Source: Sulfurimonas sp. (GTDB lineage Bacteria; Campylobacterota; Campylobacteria; Campylobacterales; Sulfurimonadaceae). Taken from it: DNA of 64,000 nt. This document shows, in pieces, positions 36,165 through 44,612 of the stretch. Every line of letters begins with the position of its first letter. Within the stretch, counting starts at the first letter, position 1. The stretch is from contig NZ_JAQVKP010000003.1 of the NCBI RefSeq assembly GCF_028694605.1, positions 85,481-149,480 of the forward strand. Direction: 5' to 3'. The translations under genes and the position numbers were made by a program. The notes under the pieces are model-generated. The model did no database searches. It saw only the letters and a program-made list of their open reading frames with translations, and was not told the origin of the DNA.

Positions 36165-37123
36165 TGGAGCAAATCTACACCTTTGGCAGCTACTTAAAAG
36201 ATAAGTTTGGTTGCAAAGTCTATAAAGTGGGCATCAATATCTCAGGTTTTACCTGCCCAAATATAGACGGAACAGTTGCTAAAGGCGGATGCACATTTTG
36301 CGAAAACGACTCTTTTAGCGCAAGCACAAATCAAGTGCAAGAGCTAAAAGGGTTTCACCTCAACCTAACTTCCAAAACAAATCCAAATCTTGAAAAACAG
36401 CTTCTACAACTTGAGATACAGTTTCAAGCCATCAGCAAAAGACAGCGAGATGAGTATGGAGCAAAAAAGTTTATCGTCTATTTTCAATCTTTTACCAACA
36501 CCTACGCCCCCTTTGAGACACTCAAAGCGCTCTATGAAAGAGCTCTCTCGTTTGACGATGTGGTCGGGCTTAGTATCGGTACACGCTCTGATAGTATCAC
36601 AAAACAGACTTTAGAGTATCTCTCAGAACTTGCAAAAACAAAAGAGATATGGATAGAGTTTGGCATCCAGTCTGTCTATGACACAACACTTCAGAAGATA
36701 AACCGTGGACACGACAGTGCAAATGTAAAAGAATGGATTTTAAGAGCGAAACAAAGCGGTTTAAATGTCTGCGGGCATCTTATCTTTGGTCTTCCCGATG
36801 AGACACAAGAGATGATGCTTCATACTGCCAAGGAGGCATATGCGTGGGGAGTTGATTCTGTAAAATATCACCCTCTTTATGTTGTAAAAAAGACTGCTTT
36901 GGCAAATGATTTTATAAGAGGAGAATTTACTCCTATAAGCGAAGAACAATATCTTGATACACTTGCAAAGGCGATAATTATGAAACCAAAAAGTGTGAGC
37001 GTGCAAAGGGTAACCGCAGGTATCAACGACAGTTCGCTTTTAGCCCCTCAGTGGTGCCGCGATAAAAACAGCCAGATAAAAGGTATAAATGCGGTATTAA
37101 AACCATTAGGGCTTAAGTATTAA
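36164..37123 (+). CDS. YhcC-type radical SAM protein (TIGR01212)
   Basis: This 319-residue protein belongs to the TIGR01212/YhcC group of radical SAM enzymes. The cluster cysteines lie in GFTCPNIDGTVAKGG followed by CTFC (about residues 26-42), a wide C-x11-C-x2-C spacing characteristic of this family. Downstream are FQSFTNTYAP, GLSIGTRSD and IEFGIQSVYD, typical of the barrel. Its function is not established; E. coli YhcC is uncharacterised. The ATG at 36164 overlaps the purF stop by one base and is preferred to an upstream start inside purF. The gene ends at a convergent boundary with the DUF2393 genes. Confidence 0.93.
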   Translation: MEQIYTFGSYLKDKFGCKVYKVGINISGFTCPNIDGTVAKGGCTFCENDSFSASTNQVQELKGFHLNLTSKTNPNLEKQLLQLEIQFQAISKRQRDEYGAKKFIVYFQSFTNTYAPFETLKALYERALSFDDVVGLSIGTRSDSITKQTLEYLSELAKTKEIWIEFGIQSVYDTTLQKINRGHDSANVKEWILRAKQSGLNVCGHLIFGLPDETQEMMLHTAKEAYAWGVDSVKYHPLYVVKKTALANDFIRGEFTPISEEQYLDTLAKAIIMKPKSVSVQRVTAGINDSSLLAPQWCRDKNSQIKGINAVLKPLGLKY

Positions 37124-37130
37124 GGACACC

Positions 37131-37691
37131 TTAATGTGCATACACTTTTGCAAAGTGTAAAACGCTCTTAAAATAGGGAGGATAGTCAAAATAGACTATA
37201 AACTGCTCTGACTGCCCAGGTTTAAGATTTTTTGCTACTACAAATTTATGCGTGACTTGCTGCGGTTTGTTATCTTTTTTAGAACTGCCCTCTGATGTCA
37301 AACCAAAAAAACTCATAAACCCTGTCGGGCTATAGAGTGAACCTGCTTTGATATTATCCGCAGACAGCCCTTGATTTACAAGTTTTATCTCAAATGTAAC
37401 TTCACCTATCTCATAATCTCCTTCATTTTTAACAACACCGCTAAAACTAATCTGCTCAGTGTTTAAATTTCTTTTATTCTCAAGCCTATAAAGCTTTGCC
37501 TCTTTGGTATATTTGTCAACAACTGCTATTGAAAGTCCCGACATTACAACAGTCACAAGAACAATAGAAAAAAGGATAGAAAAGAGCATGTTGCGCTTCT
37601 CTTGTTTCAGCGCTAACACTACCCCCCCCACAAAGACAAGAAACCCGATGCCAAATGCTATATAGTGCCAGACATTAAAAAGTGTAATCAT
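37131..37691 (-). CDS. DUF2393-family membrane-anchored protein (second copy)
   Basis: This 186-residue protein has two N-terminal membrane helices (about 9-28 and 35-58) and an exported domain of predicted beta sandwich form (ISFSGVVKNEGDYEIGEVTFEIKLVNQG, then SEQFIVYFDYPPYF). It matches the Campylobacterota DUF2393 family in layout. The exported domain resembles FxLYD-type domains that describe comparison of a derived residue with a precursor; no enzyme motif is visible. The ATG at 37691 is preferred because it overlaps the upstream stop codon as ATGA (37688-37691). It lies after a similar gene, and both follow hisIE. Confidence 0.78.
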   Translation of the reverse strand: MITLFNVWHYIAFGIGFLVFVGGVVLALKQEKRNMLFSILFSIVLVTVVMSGLSIAVVDKYTKEAKLYRLENKRNLNTEQISFSGVVKNEGDYEIGEVTFEIKLVNQGLSADNIKAGSLYSPTGFMSFFGLTSEGSSKKDNKPQQVTHKFVVAKNLKPGQSEQFIVYFDYPPYFKSVLHFAKVYAH

Positions 37692-38197
37692 CTGCAATCT
37701 GCCCCCAATGTTACATTATAATCTCCGCCATAGGTAAAAGGGTCTATAATTATCTTTATCTCCCGCTCTTCACCTATATGGATATTCTCTTCAACTATCG
37801 ACATTTTGGCGATAGGTTTTAATTTTCTAACATAATCTTTAAGTGCATTACCGCTCACACTATAGGCTGTTGCGCTCACCTTACAGCTTTTAAAATCTTT
37901 GCTTGAGAGGTTTTTAACCGTTCCGTAAACAACTGCTGCTTGCGTAAAGGAGAGTTTTTTTTGACTGAGGAGTGTTGTTTCATTTTTAAAGAGGTAGTCA
38001 TGCATCGCCATATAGCCAAAAGTCGCACCGCCCAGAAGCAGAGAAAAAGCAAAAAAGATAAAAAAGAGAGCAAGACCAAGTTTGTGACGAAAAACAATAC
38101 CTAAAATGATAAAAAGAAGAAAAAGAGTGAGCAAACTTCCAAAAAGAATGTAATCATAAATGATAAGATTTTTGATAAATTCGCTCACCGTCTGCAT
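37688..38197 (-). CDS. DUF2393-family membrane-anchored protein (first copy)
   Basis: This 169-residue protein has the same plan as its downstream neighbour: two membrane helices near the N-terminus (about 14-34 and 39-62) and a beta-rich outer domain (LSFTQAAVVYGTVKNLSSKDFKSCKVSATAY). The two are probably ancient tandem duplicates, since their topology matches while the sequence is only weakly alike. It starts seven bases after hisIE and is coupled to the next gene through an ATGA overlap. No function is known. Confidence 0.78.
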   Translation of the reverse strand: MQTVSEFIKNLIIYDYILFGSLLTLFLLFIILGIVFRHKLGLALFFIFFAFSLLLGGATFGYMAMHDYLFKNETTLLSQKKLSFTQAAVVYGTVKNLSSKDFKSCKVSATAYSVSGNALKDYVRKLKPIAKMSIVEENIHIGEEREIKIIIDPFTYGGDYNVTLGADCR

Positions 38198-38203
38198 AGC
38201 TAC

Positions 38204-38884
38204 TTAAGCATCTCTTGCGTTTTTCTCAGCGATTCCGCTCATGCCAAATCTACGGGCAAGCTCTTGTTTGACTCTATCCGGAGAGATATTTTTTGCGGCA
38301 AGTGCTACAAGAACGTGATAAGTCAAGTCCGCTGCTTCGTAGATAATCTCCTGCGCATCATTATCTTTACACGCAAAACTAAATTCACCTGCCTCTTCTA
38401 CAACTTTTTTCAAAATCGTATTGTCGCCTTTAGAGAGAAGTTTTGCAGTCCATGAAGTAGTCGGGTCGGCATTTTTGCGCTCTTGTATGGTGTGGTAGAG
38501 TGTGTCGATGACGCCATAAAGTGCTTCACTGCTAATCTGAACTTCACTCTCTATCGCTCCGCTCTCAAGCTCCGTAAAAAAACAAGACGGTCGTCCGGTG
38601 TGACATGCAACGCCATGCTGTGTAACTTTGATAAGAAGAGTGTCGCTATCGCAATCTATGTTAAAAGAGTGAATTTCTTGGATGTGTCCGCTGCTCTCGC
38701 CCTTTTTCCAGATGCGCTGTTTAGAACGGGAGAAGTAGTGTGCCATTCTGGTCTTAAGAGACAGCTCAAGTGCCTCTTTATCCATATATGCCATCATCAA
38801 CACTTCGTTGCTTGTCACATCCTGAACGATAACCGGCAAAAGCTCTATCTTTTGCCAGTCTATCTTTTTTAGAATCTCTTGCAT
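38204..38884 (-). CDS. hisIE: Bifunctional phosphoribosyl-AMP cyclohydrolase / phosphoribosyl-ATP pyrophosphatase
   Basis: This 226-residue fusion carries steps two and three of histidine synthesis. The HisI domain (residues 1 to about 110) shows LPVIVQDVTSNEVLMMAYMD, SRSKQRIWKKGESSGH and the zinc-binding CDSDTLLIKVTQHGVACHTGR. The HisE domain (about 120-226) shows DTLYHTIQERKN and the metal-binding VVEEAGEFSFACKDND with EAADLTYHVLV. The order and length are those of bacterial HisIE. The neighbours are an SPFH protein gene upstream (four bases) and the DUF2393 pair downstream. Confidence 0.96.
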   Translation of the reverse strand: MQEILKKIDWQKIELLPVIVQDVTSNEVLMMAYMDKEALELSLKTRMAHYFSRSKQRIWKKGESSGHIQEIHSFNIDCDSDTLLIKVTQHGVACHTGRPSCFFTELESGAIESEVQISSEALYGVIDTLYHTIQERKNADPTTSWTAKLLSKGDNTILKKVVEEAGEFSFACKDNDAQEIIYEAADLTYHVLVALAAKNISPDRVKQELARRFGMSGIAEKNARDA

Positions 38885-38888
38885 AACT

Positions 38889-40004
38889 CTACTCGGCTAC
38901 GGAAGTAGTTTTTTGTTTCGCATCTTTCATATCCACCCAGATATTTGGCGTTGAACCGCCGGGTGTTAGGAAAATTTTCGCATCTTTGTTTTCTCTGAGT
39001 GCTTCGTTAAATTTGCCTTGGATTTGAATCTGCTCCAGCTTTAAAAGATCTGAGGTTAAAGATTTTGAGATAAGGTTATTTGCTTTTGCTCTTGCTTCTG
39101 CTTCGATAGTTACGGCATCTGCCAAACCTTGCGCCTCAATCCTTGCTTTTTCGGCGATACCTCTTGATTCTGCTGCACGTCTGAGTGCTTCTTGTTCTGC
39201 TCGCTGAACATCTTGTTCCGCTTTTTGAACTTGTTGTTTTGCAATTTGGACATTTTCTATCTGCTCTTTTACTTTTGGAGGAAGCACAATCTCTCTAAGC
39301 TGGATAGACTGCAAATCAGCCGGCGCATTTTCTAAACTTGCAACGCTTTCTCTGATACCTGTCTCTATCTCTGTTGCTATCGTATTTCTCATCTGAGGAA
39401 GATTTTCTGCATCATACTTTCCGACGATATTGCGAACGATATCTCTTGCAACAGGATTGATAATTTTATCTTCCCAGCTAAATCCCCAGTTAGAGATAGT
39501 TTGCGCTGCATACTGTGCGTTTAATCTATACTGAACAGTAAGCTCAATGGCAACCGGAAGTCCGCGCTTGTCAAGAACGGTGATAGCAGGTTTTGCGTTG
39601 ATACCAGAAGCCACACTGCCCCCGCCTGCCTCTATGCTTGAAGCATAGTTGATAATACGTACTTTTGTATCAACGATATAGACTTTTTGAATCACAGGCA
39701 AAATAAAATGAAGCCCCGGCAAAAGTGCCTGATCGGAGTACTTTCCGTTTGTACTTAAAATACCTCGCTCACCCTCTTCAATGATAGTAAAAGGTTTTGC
39801 CAAAACAAGCACTAACACGATAGCGATAAGAAAATAGGTAATTCCTGCTTTTGAGCCACCGAAATTAAAATCTATCTTTGGCATCTGAGGTGTGTTTCCT
39901 CCACCGCCTCCGCCGCTAGACTTTTTCTCGAAACCTTCACTCTGGCTCTTCTTTTTGTTAAAATAGTCATTCATATCTGAAGCCATTGTTATGTTTTCCT
40001 TCAT
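38889..40004 (-). CDS. SPFH/prohibitin-domain membrane protein (HflK-like)
   Basis: This 371-residue protein has a Gly-rich cytoplasmic N-terminus (SSGGGGGG), one membrane helix (about 55-74), and an SPFH/prohibitin domain that begins EEGERGILSTNGKY and includes DKRGLPVAIELTVQYRLN. A long Ala/Glu/Gln-rich coiled coil (about 255-325) follows. Such proteins form large oligomeric membrane assemblies, often holding the FtsH protease in check. No hflC partner is next to it, so a prohibitin-like homo-oligomer is likely. Two ATGs are possible; the first, at 40004, has GAGGAA in good register and is kept. It is the gene before hisIE. Confidence 0.88.
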   Translation of the reverse strand: MKENITMASDMNDYFNKKKSQSEGFEKKSSGGGGGGNTPQMPKIDFNFGGSKAGITYFLIAIVLVLVLAKPFTIIEEGERGILSTNGKYSDQALLPGLHFILPVIQKVYIVDTKVRIINYASSIEAGGGSVASGINAKPAITVLDKRGLPVAIELTVQYRLNAQYAAQTISNWGFSWEDKIINPVARDIVRNIVGKYDAENLPQMRNTIATEIETGIRESVASLENAPADLQSIQLREIVLPPKVKEQIENVQIAKQQVQKAEQDVQRAEQEALRRAAESRGIAEKARIEAQGLADAVTIEAEARAKANNLISKSLTSDLLKLEQIQIQGKFNEALRENKDAKIFLTPGGSTPNIWVDMKDAKQKTTSVAE

Positions 40005-40022
40005 TTTTATTTCCTCGGTTTT

Positions 40023-40967
40023 TTAGTTGATGTAACTTAAATAGTGCTCGTACTTTTTATCTCTGCCAAAAACTACATCAAAATATTTGCTCTGTAGTTT
40101 CTCTGTCATCTCGCCGCGCGCTCCGCATCCTATATCTCTGCCGTCCACATGGCGCACAGGAGTGATTTCTGCCGCTGTTCCCGTCAAAAACGCCTCATCG
40201 GCGATATAAACCTCTTCTCTGCTTATGCGGCGGCGCTCCACTTGGATGCCCATGTCGGTTGCAAGTTCGATTACTGTTTTTTGCGTGATAGATTCAAGCG
40301 AGTTATCGTTTGGCGGAGTGATAAGCACGCCGTTTTTAACCATAAAAAAGCTTGCACCCGAAGCTTCTGCGACATAACCCTGATCGTCAAGCAAAAGTGC
40401 CTCTTCATAGCCACAATCAATCGCCTCATACTTCGCCATTTGAGAGTTTAGGTAGTTTGCAGTCGCTTTTGCTTTGCCCATATTTGATGTGTTTGCGGGT
40501 CTTGTCATAGAGACGATTTTGAGTTTAATCCCTTTTTTCATACCCTCTTCGCCAAGGTAAGCACCCCACTCCCACGCAGACATAACCGTCTCAACAGGTG
40601 CATTTTTGTGATAAACTCCCATAACGCCGTAACCCAAAAATGCAAATGGACGGATGTAAACATTGTCACCCGTAAACTCATTTCTTCTTAGAAGCTCTAA
40701 CTGCGCCTCATTCATCTCTTCAACGCTGTAAGGGATGTTGAGGAGCGTCATCTTTGCAGACTCTTTAAGTCTTTTTGTGTGGTCATTGAGACGAAAAATA
40801 GCATACCCTTTTTCGGTTTTATATGCTTTTGTACCCTCAATAACGCCGTTTCCATAATGAATAGTATGTGAGAGAACATGCACCTTTGCATCATCCCAAG
40901 CCACAAACTTTCCATTCATCCAAATATACTTCGCTGCATCCATCTGCTTCTCCAATAATTCCGACAT
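40023..40967 (-). CDS. ilvE: Branched-chain amino acid aminotransferase
   Basis: This 314-residue class IV PLP enzyme performs the last step of leucine, isoleucine and valine synthesis. The N-terminal MNGKFVAWDDAKVHVLSHTIHYGNGVIEGTKAY is typical. The PLP lysine lies in NMGKAKATANYLNS, and the EALLLDDQGYVAEASGASFF and EAFLTGTAAEITPVRHVDGRDIG motifs follow. Length is standard. It precedes the SPFH gene by 18 bases and may share a transcript with it. A leuA gene of the same pathway lies at 49479. Confidence 0.96.
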   Translation of the reverse strand: MSELLEKQMDAAKYIWMNGKFVAWDDAKVHVLSHTIHYGNGVIEGTKAYKTEKGYAIFRLNDHTKRLKESAKMTLLNIPYSVEEMNEAQLELLRRNEFTGDNVYIRPFAFLGYGVMGVYHKNAPVETVMSAWEWGAYLGEEGMKKGIKLKIVSMTRPANTSNMGKAKATANYLNSQMAKYEAIDCGYEEALLLDDQGYVAEASGASFFMVKNGVLITPPNDNSLESITQKTVIELATDMGIQVERRRISREEVYIADEAFLTGTAAEITPVRHVDGRDIGCGARGEMTEKLQSKYFDVVFGRDKKYEHYLSYIN

Positions 40968-41046
40968 AAAAATTGTTGCTATTTTATCTAAAATGGTGTT
41001 AATTACGTAAACAAAATGAATTTAAAAAATAAAAGAAAGAGAATAT

Positions 41047-41066
41047 AAAGCCCAAAGAAGGGCTTT
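41047..41066 (-). terminator. Terminator hairpin after the porin gene
   Basis: AAAGCCC and GGGCTTT form a seven-pair stem with a six-base loop about 50 bases after the porin stop codon. The T residues after it on the minus strand are few, but the stem matches the one after pstS in its outer arms. Confidence 0.65.
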
Positions 41067-41116
41067 ATTTAAGAGAGGAAAGGGGGAGAGAGAAAAATTT
41101 ACTTTGTTTTAGAGAA

Positions 41117-42406
41117 TTACCATTTTACTTCTGTTGTAAGCATATAAACGTCTTTTGATTGTCCAGTGTCACCGCCATTTGCTTTTTCTTCATCAACAAA
41201 CTTAGCAGAACCAATTAAAGTTACATATTTGTTATACTTGTATGCCAAACCTGCAATAACTTTTGTGCCATCCGCCGAAACAGAAGTTCCACCGTTGTTT
41301 TTAGCAACTTTATCGATTGTATAGTCATCATATCTACCGATAACCGTCCAATCTTTAATTGGTCTGAATTCAGCATTTATTGACATAACATCATACTCTT
41401 TACCGTCTGTTATAACAGTGTTTCTTGCTTTATCTTCTGCGGTTATATATTGTGCTGCCAGCAAGAACATCGGCTGGTTATATACTGCATGGATGCCGTA
41501 GAATGTTCTATCGTATTCGCCTGCCGCATCTTGAGCAACAGTGTCGTCTTTATGGTTATGAGAAATCAAACCGAAAGTTGAAAGGTGTGCATAAGTATCT
41601 TTTGTACGGTCTTGTTTGCCTACTTTTTTACCACTTCCAAGCAAGTGACCGGTTAAACGCCATTCAATAGACATTTTAGAGTCATTCTCTTGGTTTGCAG
41701 CTTTTTTATCTGCATGGTAACCTTCACCGTTAAATATACCGATTTCAGAAGAGAAGTTCTCCGTTTTTGTTTTAAAGTTTGCACCAAGGTCAGATGAGTT
41801 TACAAGGTCAACACCCGCTTCCGTTGCTGTTCCTTTTTCTTCAACTACAACTTTGTTGAATGAGCGATAGTACCAGCCGTTATGCTCTTCATAGTCAATC
41901 CATGGGCGGTGTGCGATACCAAACTCAACTCCAGTATATGGAAGAATGCCGTCCAAATATAAATATGCATATTTTACAAATACATCGGCATAGCTTTTTG
42001 ATGATGCCAACTCTTTTGTTGCATCCAGTGTTACACGCCAGTAATCTTTATCATTAAAGAAACCTTTTACCTGAACATAGTTTCTTCTAAGCTCAAATCC
42101 GCTTGAACGAGCAGCATAAGCGGCTGTATCTATTCCAACAGGAACAGTAACTTTAGCATCTGCATCTGCAGTAGGTGCAGTTGTCTGCGGATTTGCAGAT
42201 GTATAACCAAAATAATGTACACCGCTAAACTCTAAACTTTTTGCTTTAGAAAGAACCGAACTCTCTTTGTTTTCGATAGCGATACGATCGGGTGCCGAAG
42301 TAGTAAACACCTGCCCTTTTTCATCTACATAAAACTGCTGTGCAGCACTTAAAGCCGTTGCGCTCACTGCCAAAGCAGCGATTGTCGATAGAACGATTTT
42401 TTTCAT
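41117..42406 (-). CDS. Outer-membrane porin, probably phosphate-regulated
   Basis: This 429-residue protein has a clear signal peptide (residues 1-21, SATALSAAQ) and a beta-strand-rich barrel with alternating aromatic strands (KDYWRVTLDATKEL, TVIGRYDDYTID) ending in the typical TEVKW. The long signal sequence-proximal segment (to about 60) is not strand-like and precedes the barrel. It resembles OprO/OprP-type or general epsilonproteobacterial porins. Its promoter carries the same repeat as pstS and pstC, so it probably admits phosphate or polyphosphate when phosphate is scarce. A terminator separates it from pstS. Substrate selectivity is inference. Confidence 0.85.
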   Translation of the reverse strand: MKKIVLSTIAALAVSATALSAAQQFYVDEKGQVFTTSAPDRIAIENKESSVLSKAKSLEFSGVHYFGYTSANPQTTAPTADADAKVTVPVGIDTAAYAARSSGFELRRNYVQVKGFFNDKDYWRVTLDATKELASSKSYADVFVKYAYLYLDGILPYTGVEFGIAHRPWIDYEEHNGWYYRSFNKVVVEEKGTATEAGVDLVNSSDLGANFKTKTENFSSEIGIFNGEGYHADKKAANQENDSKMSIEWRLTGHLLGSGKKVGKQDRTKDTYAHLSTFGLISHNHKDDTVAQDAAGEYDRTFYGIHAVYNQPMFLLAAQYITAEDKARNTVITDGKEYDVMSINAEFRPIKDWTVIGRYDDYTIDKVAKNNGGTSVSADGTKVIAGLAYKYNKYVTLIGSAKFVDEEKANGGDTGQSKDVYMLTTEVKW

Positions 42407-42436
42407 TGTGTTAATCCCTTGTTTTTTTGTGAGGGA

Positions 42437-42468
42437 AGTATAAAATGATTAGATTACGAAAGGATTAC
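42437..42468 (-). promoter_or_regulatory. Porin promoter with Pho-box-like direct repeat
   Basis: On the minus strand two GTAATC copies (42463-42468 and 42452-42457) are spaced 11 bases apart, and a TATACT -10 box (42437-42442) begins exactly ten bases after the second. The repeat occupies the -35 region, as PhoB/PhosR boxes do. The same arrangement stands before pstS and pstC. Confidence 0.75.
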
Positions 42469-42502
42469 AAAAAGTGTCTAAAAAATGAGCTTTTATAACG
42501 AA

Positions 42503-42536
42503 AAAGCCCCTGCATACTTTCGCATACAAGGGCTTT
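42503..42536 (-). terminator. Rho-independent terminator of pstS
   Basis: A long stem-loop read on the minus strand begins AAAGCCC, closes on a GAAA tetraloop and ends GGGGCTTTTT. It separates pstS from the porin gene and is the best terminator in the window. Confidence 0.85.
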
Positions 42537-42578
42537 GGAGGAGAATTTCTTAGGAGAGAAATATGTCTTTTTGAATGA

Positions 42579-43583
42579 TTATTTGAGGTTGGCTGCCCAA
42601 TACTCTCTAATCATATTTTTAGTCTCTTCAGGAAGCGGAATGTATCCTAACTTCTTAGCAGCTTCGTCACCTTTTTTGAATGCGTAATCATAAAAAGCAG
42701 TTACTTTTTTGTTCATCTCGCCGCCTTCTCTTGGAAGCAAAATAAATGTTGCCGCAACGATTGGGTACGATGTATCACCCGCTTGAAGTGCTAAAACAGA
42801 GTGAAAGTGTTTCTCTTTTGTCCAAGTTGCATACTTTGCGGCAGCCTTGAAGTTCTCTTCTGTTGCGCTAACCCACTTACCGCTTGCAGTTTGAAGCACG
42901 GCAGCGCTTAGGTTGTTCTTCTCTTTATATGCGTTTTCGATATAACCAATAGAGTTTGGAGTCTCTTTGATAAGACTTGCTACACCCTCGTTACCTTTAC
43001 CGCCGATACCTGTTGCCCAGTCTATAGCCTTACCTGTTCCAAACTTCTCTTTCCAGTTTTTAGAAGCTTGCGTTAGATAGTATGTAAAGTTAAATGTAGT
43101 TCCTGAACCGTCCGAACGGTGAACAACGATAATTTTTTGGTTTGGAAGTTTGATTCCTTGGTTGTCAGCTGCGATAGCAGGGTCGTTCCAAGTAGTGATT
43201 TTTCCTGCAAAGATATCTGCAACAACTTCGTTTTTAAGTTTTAAAGTAGCATCTTTGATGCCATCCACATTAAACGCTACAACGATAGAACCGATAACAG
43301 CAGGGAATTGGAACAAGTTATCTTTTGCAAGCTTCAATGGTGCCAATGCTTCATCTGTCGCACCAAAATTAACTGTTCTGCTGGCAATCTGCTTAATACC
43401 GCCGCCTGAACCGATAGACTGATAATTAACAACATTTTGTGTGTCGTTTTTATAATTAAATGCCCAGTCATAATACACAGGTGCAGGAAACGATGCACCT
43501 GCTCCACTTATCTTATCAGCCGCAAACGATGATGTAATCGACGCAGCAGCAACCAATGTAGCCAGAGCTAATTTCTTTAACAT
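42579..43583 (-). CDS. pstS: Phosphate ABC transporter substrate-binding protein
   Basis: This 334-residue periplasmic protein binds phosphate and delivers it to PstCA. The signal peptide ends near residue 21 (SITSSFAA). The phosphate-contact segments are GAGASFPAPVY (about 27-37), SIGSGGGIKQI and HRSDGSGTTFNFTYYL. The C-terminal region ends REYWAANLK. It is on the opposite strand from pstC and separated from it by ppk2, an unusual split of the pst locus, but shares a promoter pattern with it. Confidence 0.97.
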   Translation of the reverse strand: MLKKLALATLVAAASITSSFAADKISGAGASFPAPVYYDWAFNYKNDTQNVVNYQSIGSGGGIKQIASRTVNFGATDEALAPLKLAKDNLFQFPAVIGSIVVAFNVDGIKDATLKLKNEVVADIFAGKITTWNDPAIAADNQGIKLPNQKIIVVHRSDGSGTTFNFTYYLTQASKNWKEKFGTGKAIDWATGIGGKGNEGVASLIKETPNSIGYIENAYKEKNNLSAAVLQTASGKWVSATEENFKAAAKYATWTKEKHFHSVLALQAGDTSYPIVAATFILLPREGGEMNKKVTAFYDYAFKKGDEAAKKLGYIPLPEETKNMIREYWAANLK

Positions 43584-43612
43584 TTGTTTTCCTTTTGTTG
43601 AATGTTGCCGAA

Positions 43613-43644
43613 ATTGTAGTTGCTCCGTATTACGAAATGATTAC
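43613..43644 (-). promoter_or_regulatory. pstS promoter with Pho-box-like direct repeat
   Basis: On the minus strand GTAATC (43639-43644) and GTAATA (43628-43633) are 11 bases apart, and TACAAT (43613-43618) begins ten bases after the second copy. The geometry is identical to that of the porin promoter, with one changed base in the second half-site. Confidence 0.75.
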
Positions 43645-43648
43645 AGCA

Positions 43649-44524
43649 CTACTCCCCTTTAGATGTAAATTTAAAGTGGCTCTCCATGGCAATAGCCTCA
43701 TCTCTTCCAAAAATGACGACATCTTTGTTCACCTCTATCTTGCTTGCATCTATCTTGTTCGGATAGTCAACAAAGTTCAAGATATGTTTGATGGTGTTTA
43801 GCCGTGCCTTTTTCTTGCTGTCGCTTTTGATAACCGTCCACGGTGCCACTTCGGTATGTGTCGCACTGAGCATCATATATTTTGCCAATGCGTACTCATC
43901 CCAAAGCTCCTGCGCTTTGAGGTCAACCGGAGAGAGTTTATACTGTTTGAGCGGGTCTTGCTCTCTTTTTGCAAACCTTCTTGCCTGCTCCTCTTTGGTG
44001 ACCGAGAAGTAAAATTTAAAGATTTTGATATCTTCTTCCACAAGCATCCTCTCAAAGAGCGGCGCATCTTTGAGAAATTTACTCTGTTGTCTTTGGGTAC
44101 AAAAACCCATAACAGGCTCAACCATCGCTCTGTTGTACCAACTTCTGTCAAAAAGAACTATCTCTCCTGCACTTGGCAAATGCATAGTATAGCGCTGAAA
44201 GTACCATTGCGTCATCTCCTGATCACTCGGTCTTGGAAGTGCTACAACCCTTGCCCCTCTTGGGTTAAGATGCTCTGTAATTCGCTTAATCGTTCCGCCT
44301 TTTCCGGCTGCATCACGTCCCTCAAAAATCATTAAAACTTTCAACCCCTTCTCTTTGACATGATTTTGGAACTTTAAAAGCTCAATTTGAAGTTTTTTAA
44401 GCTCCTCTTCATAAAGAAGCGTCTCCTCTTTGACCCAAATACGCACTTTGCCATCCTTTGCGTTTTCTCTTCTGTCTCTGTCGGCTTTTCTTCTGTCAGA
44501 TTTTGATTCTCGTTGCTCTTTCAT
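43649..44524 (-). CDS. ppk2: Polyphosphate kinase 2
   Basis: This 291-residue class I PPK2 enzyme exchanges phosphate between polyphosphate and nucleotides. The Walker A is FEGRDAAGKGGTIKRITE (about 68-85); the lid and Walker B region show LPRPSDQEMTQWYFQRY and EIVLFDRSWYNRAMVEPVMGF. The KARLNTIKHIL segment and length fit the PPK2 class I short form. A Lys/Arg-rich N-terminus precedes the domain. It lies between pstS and pstC, divergent from pstC, with a TATAAT -10 (44543-44548) six bases from the shared Pho-box-like repeat. Phosphate control of polyphosphate use is therefore plausible. Confidence 0.95.
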   Translation of the reverse strand: MKEQRESKSDRRKADRDRRENAKDGKVRIWVKEETLLYEEELKKLQIELLKFQNHVKEKGLKVLMIFEGRDAAGKGGTIKRITEHLNPRGARVVALPRPSDQEMTQWYFQRYTMHLPSAGEIVLFDRSWYNRAMVEPVMGFCTQRQQSKFLKDAPLFERMLVEEDIKIFKFYFSVTKEEQARRFAKREQDPLKQYKLSPVDLKAQELWDEYALAKYMMLSATHTEVAPWTVIKSDSKKKARLNTIKHILNFVDYPNKIDASKIEVNKDVVIFGRDEAIAMESHFKFTSKGE

Positions 44525-44542
44525 GCGGCTCCTTTTGCGGAT

Positions 44543-44586
44543 ATTATAGCCTTTGTAATCTTTTTGTAATCATAAAAAATTAGAAT
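44543..44586. promoter_or_regulatory. Divergent ppk2/pstC promoter region with Pho-box-like repeat
   Basis: On the plus strand GTAATC copies at 44555-44560 and 44566-44571 are 11 bases apart, and TAGAAT (44581-44586) starts ten bases after the second, as in the other two promoters. On the minus strand a perfect TATAAT for ppk2 lies at 44543-44548. The single repeat thus lies between two divergent -10 boxes. The pstC assignment is strong, ppk2 control less so. Confidence 0.75.
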
Positions 44587-44612
44587 TGCGAAATTTATAC
44601 ATAGGAGCATCA

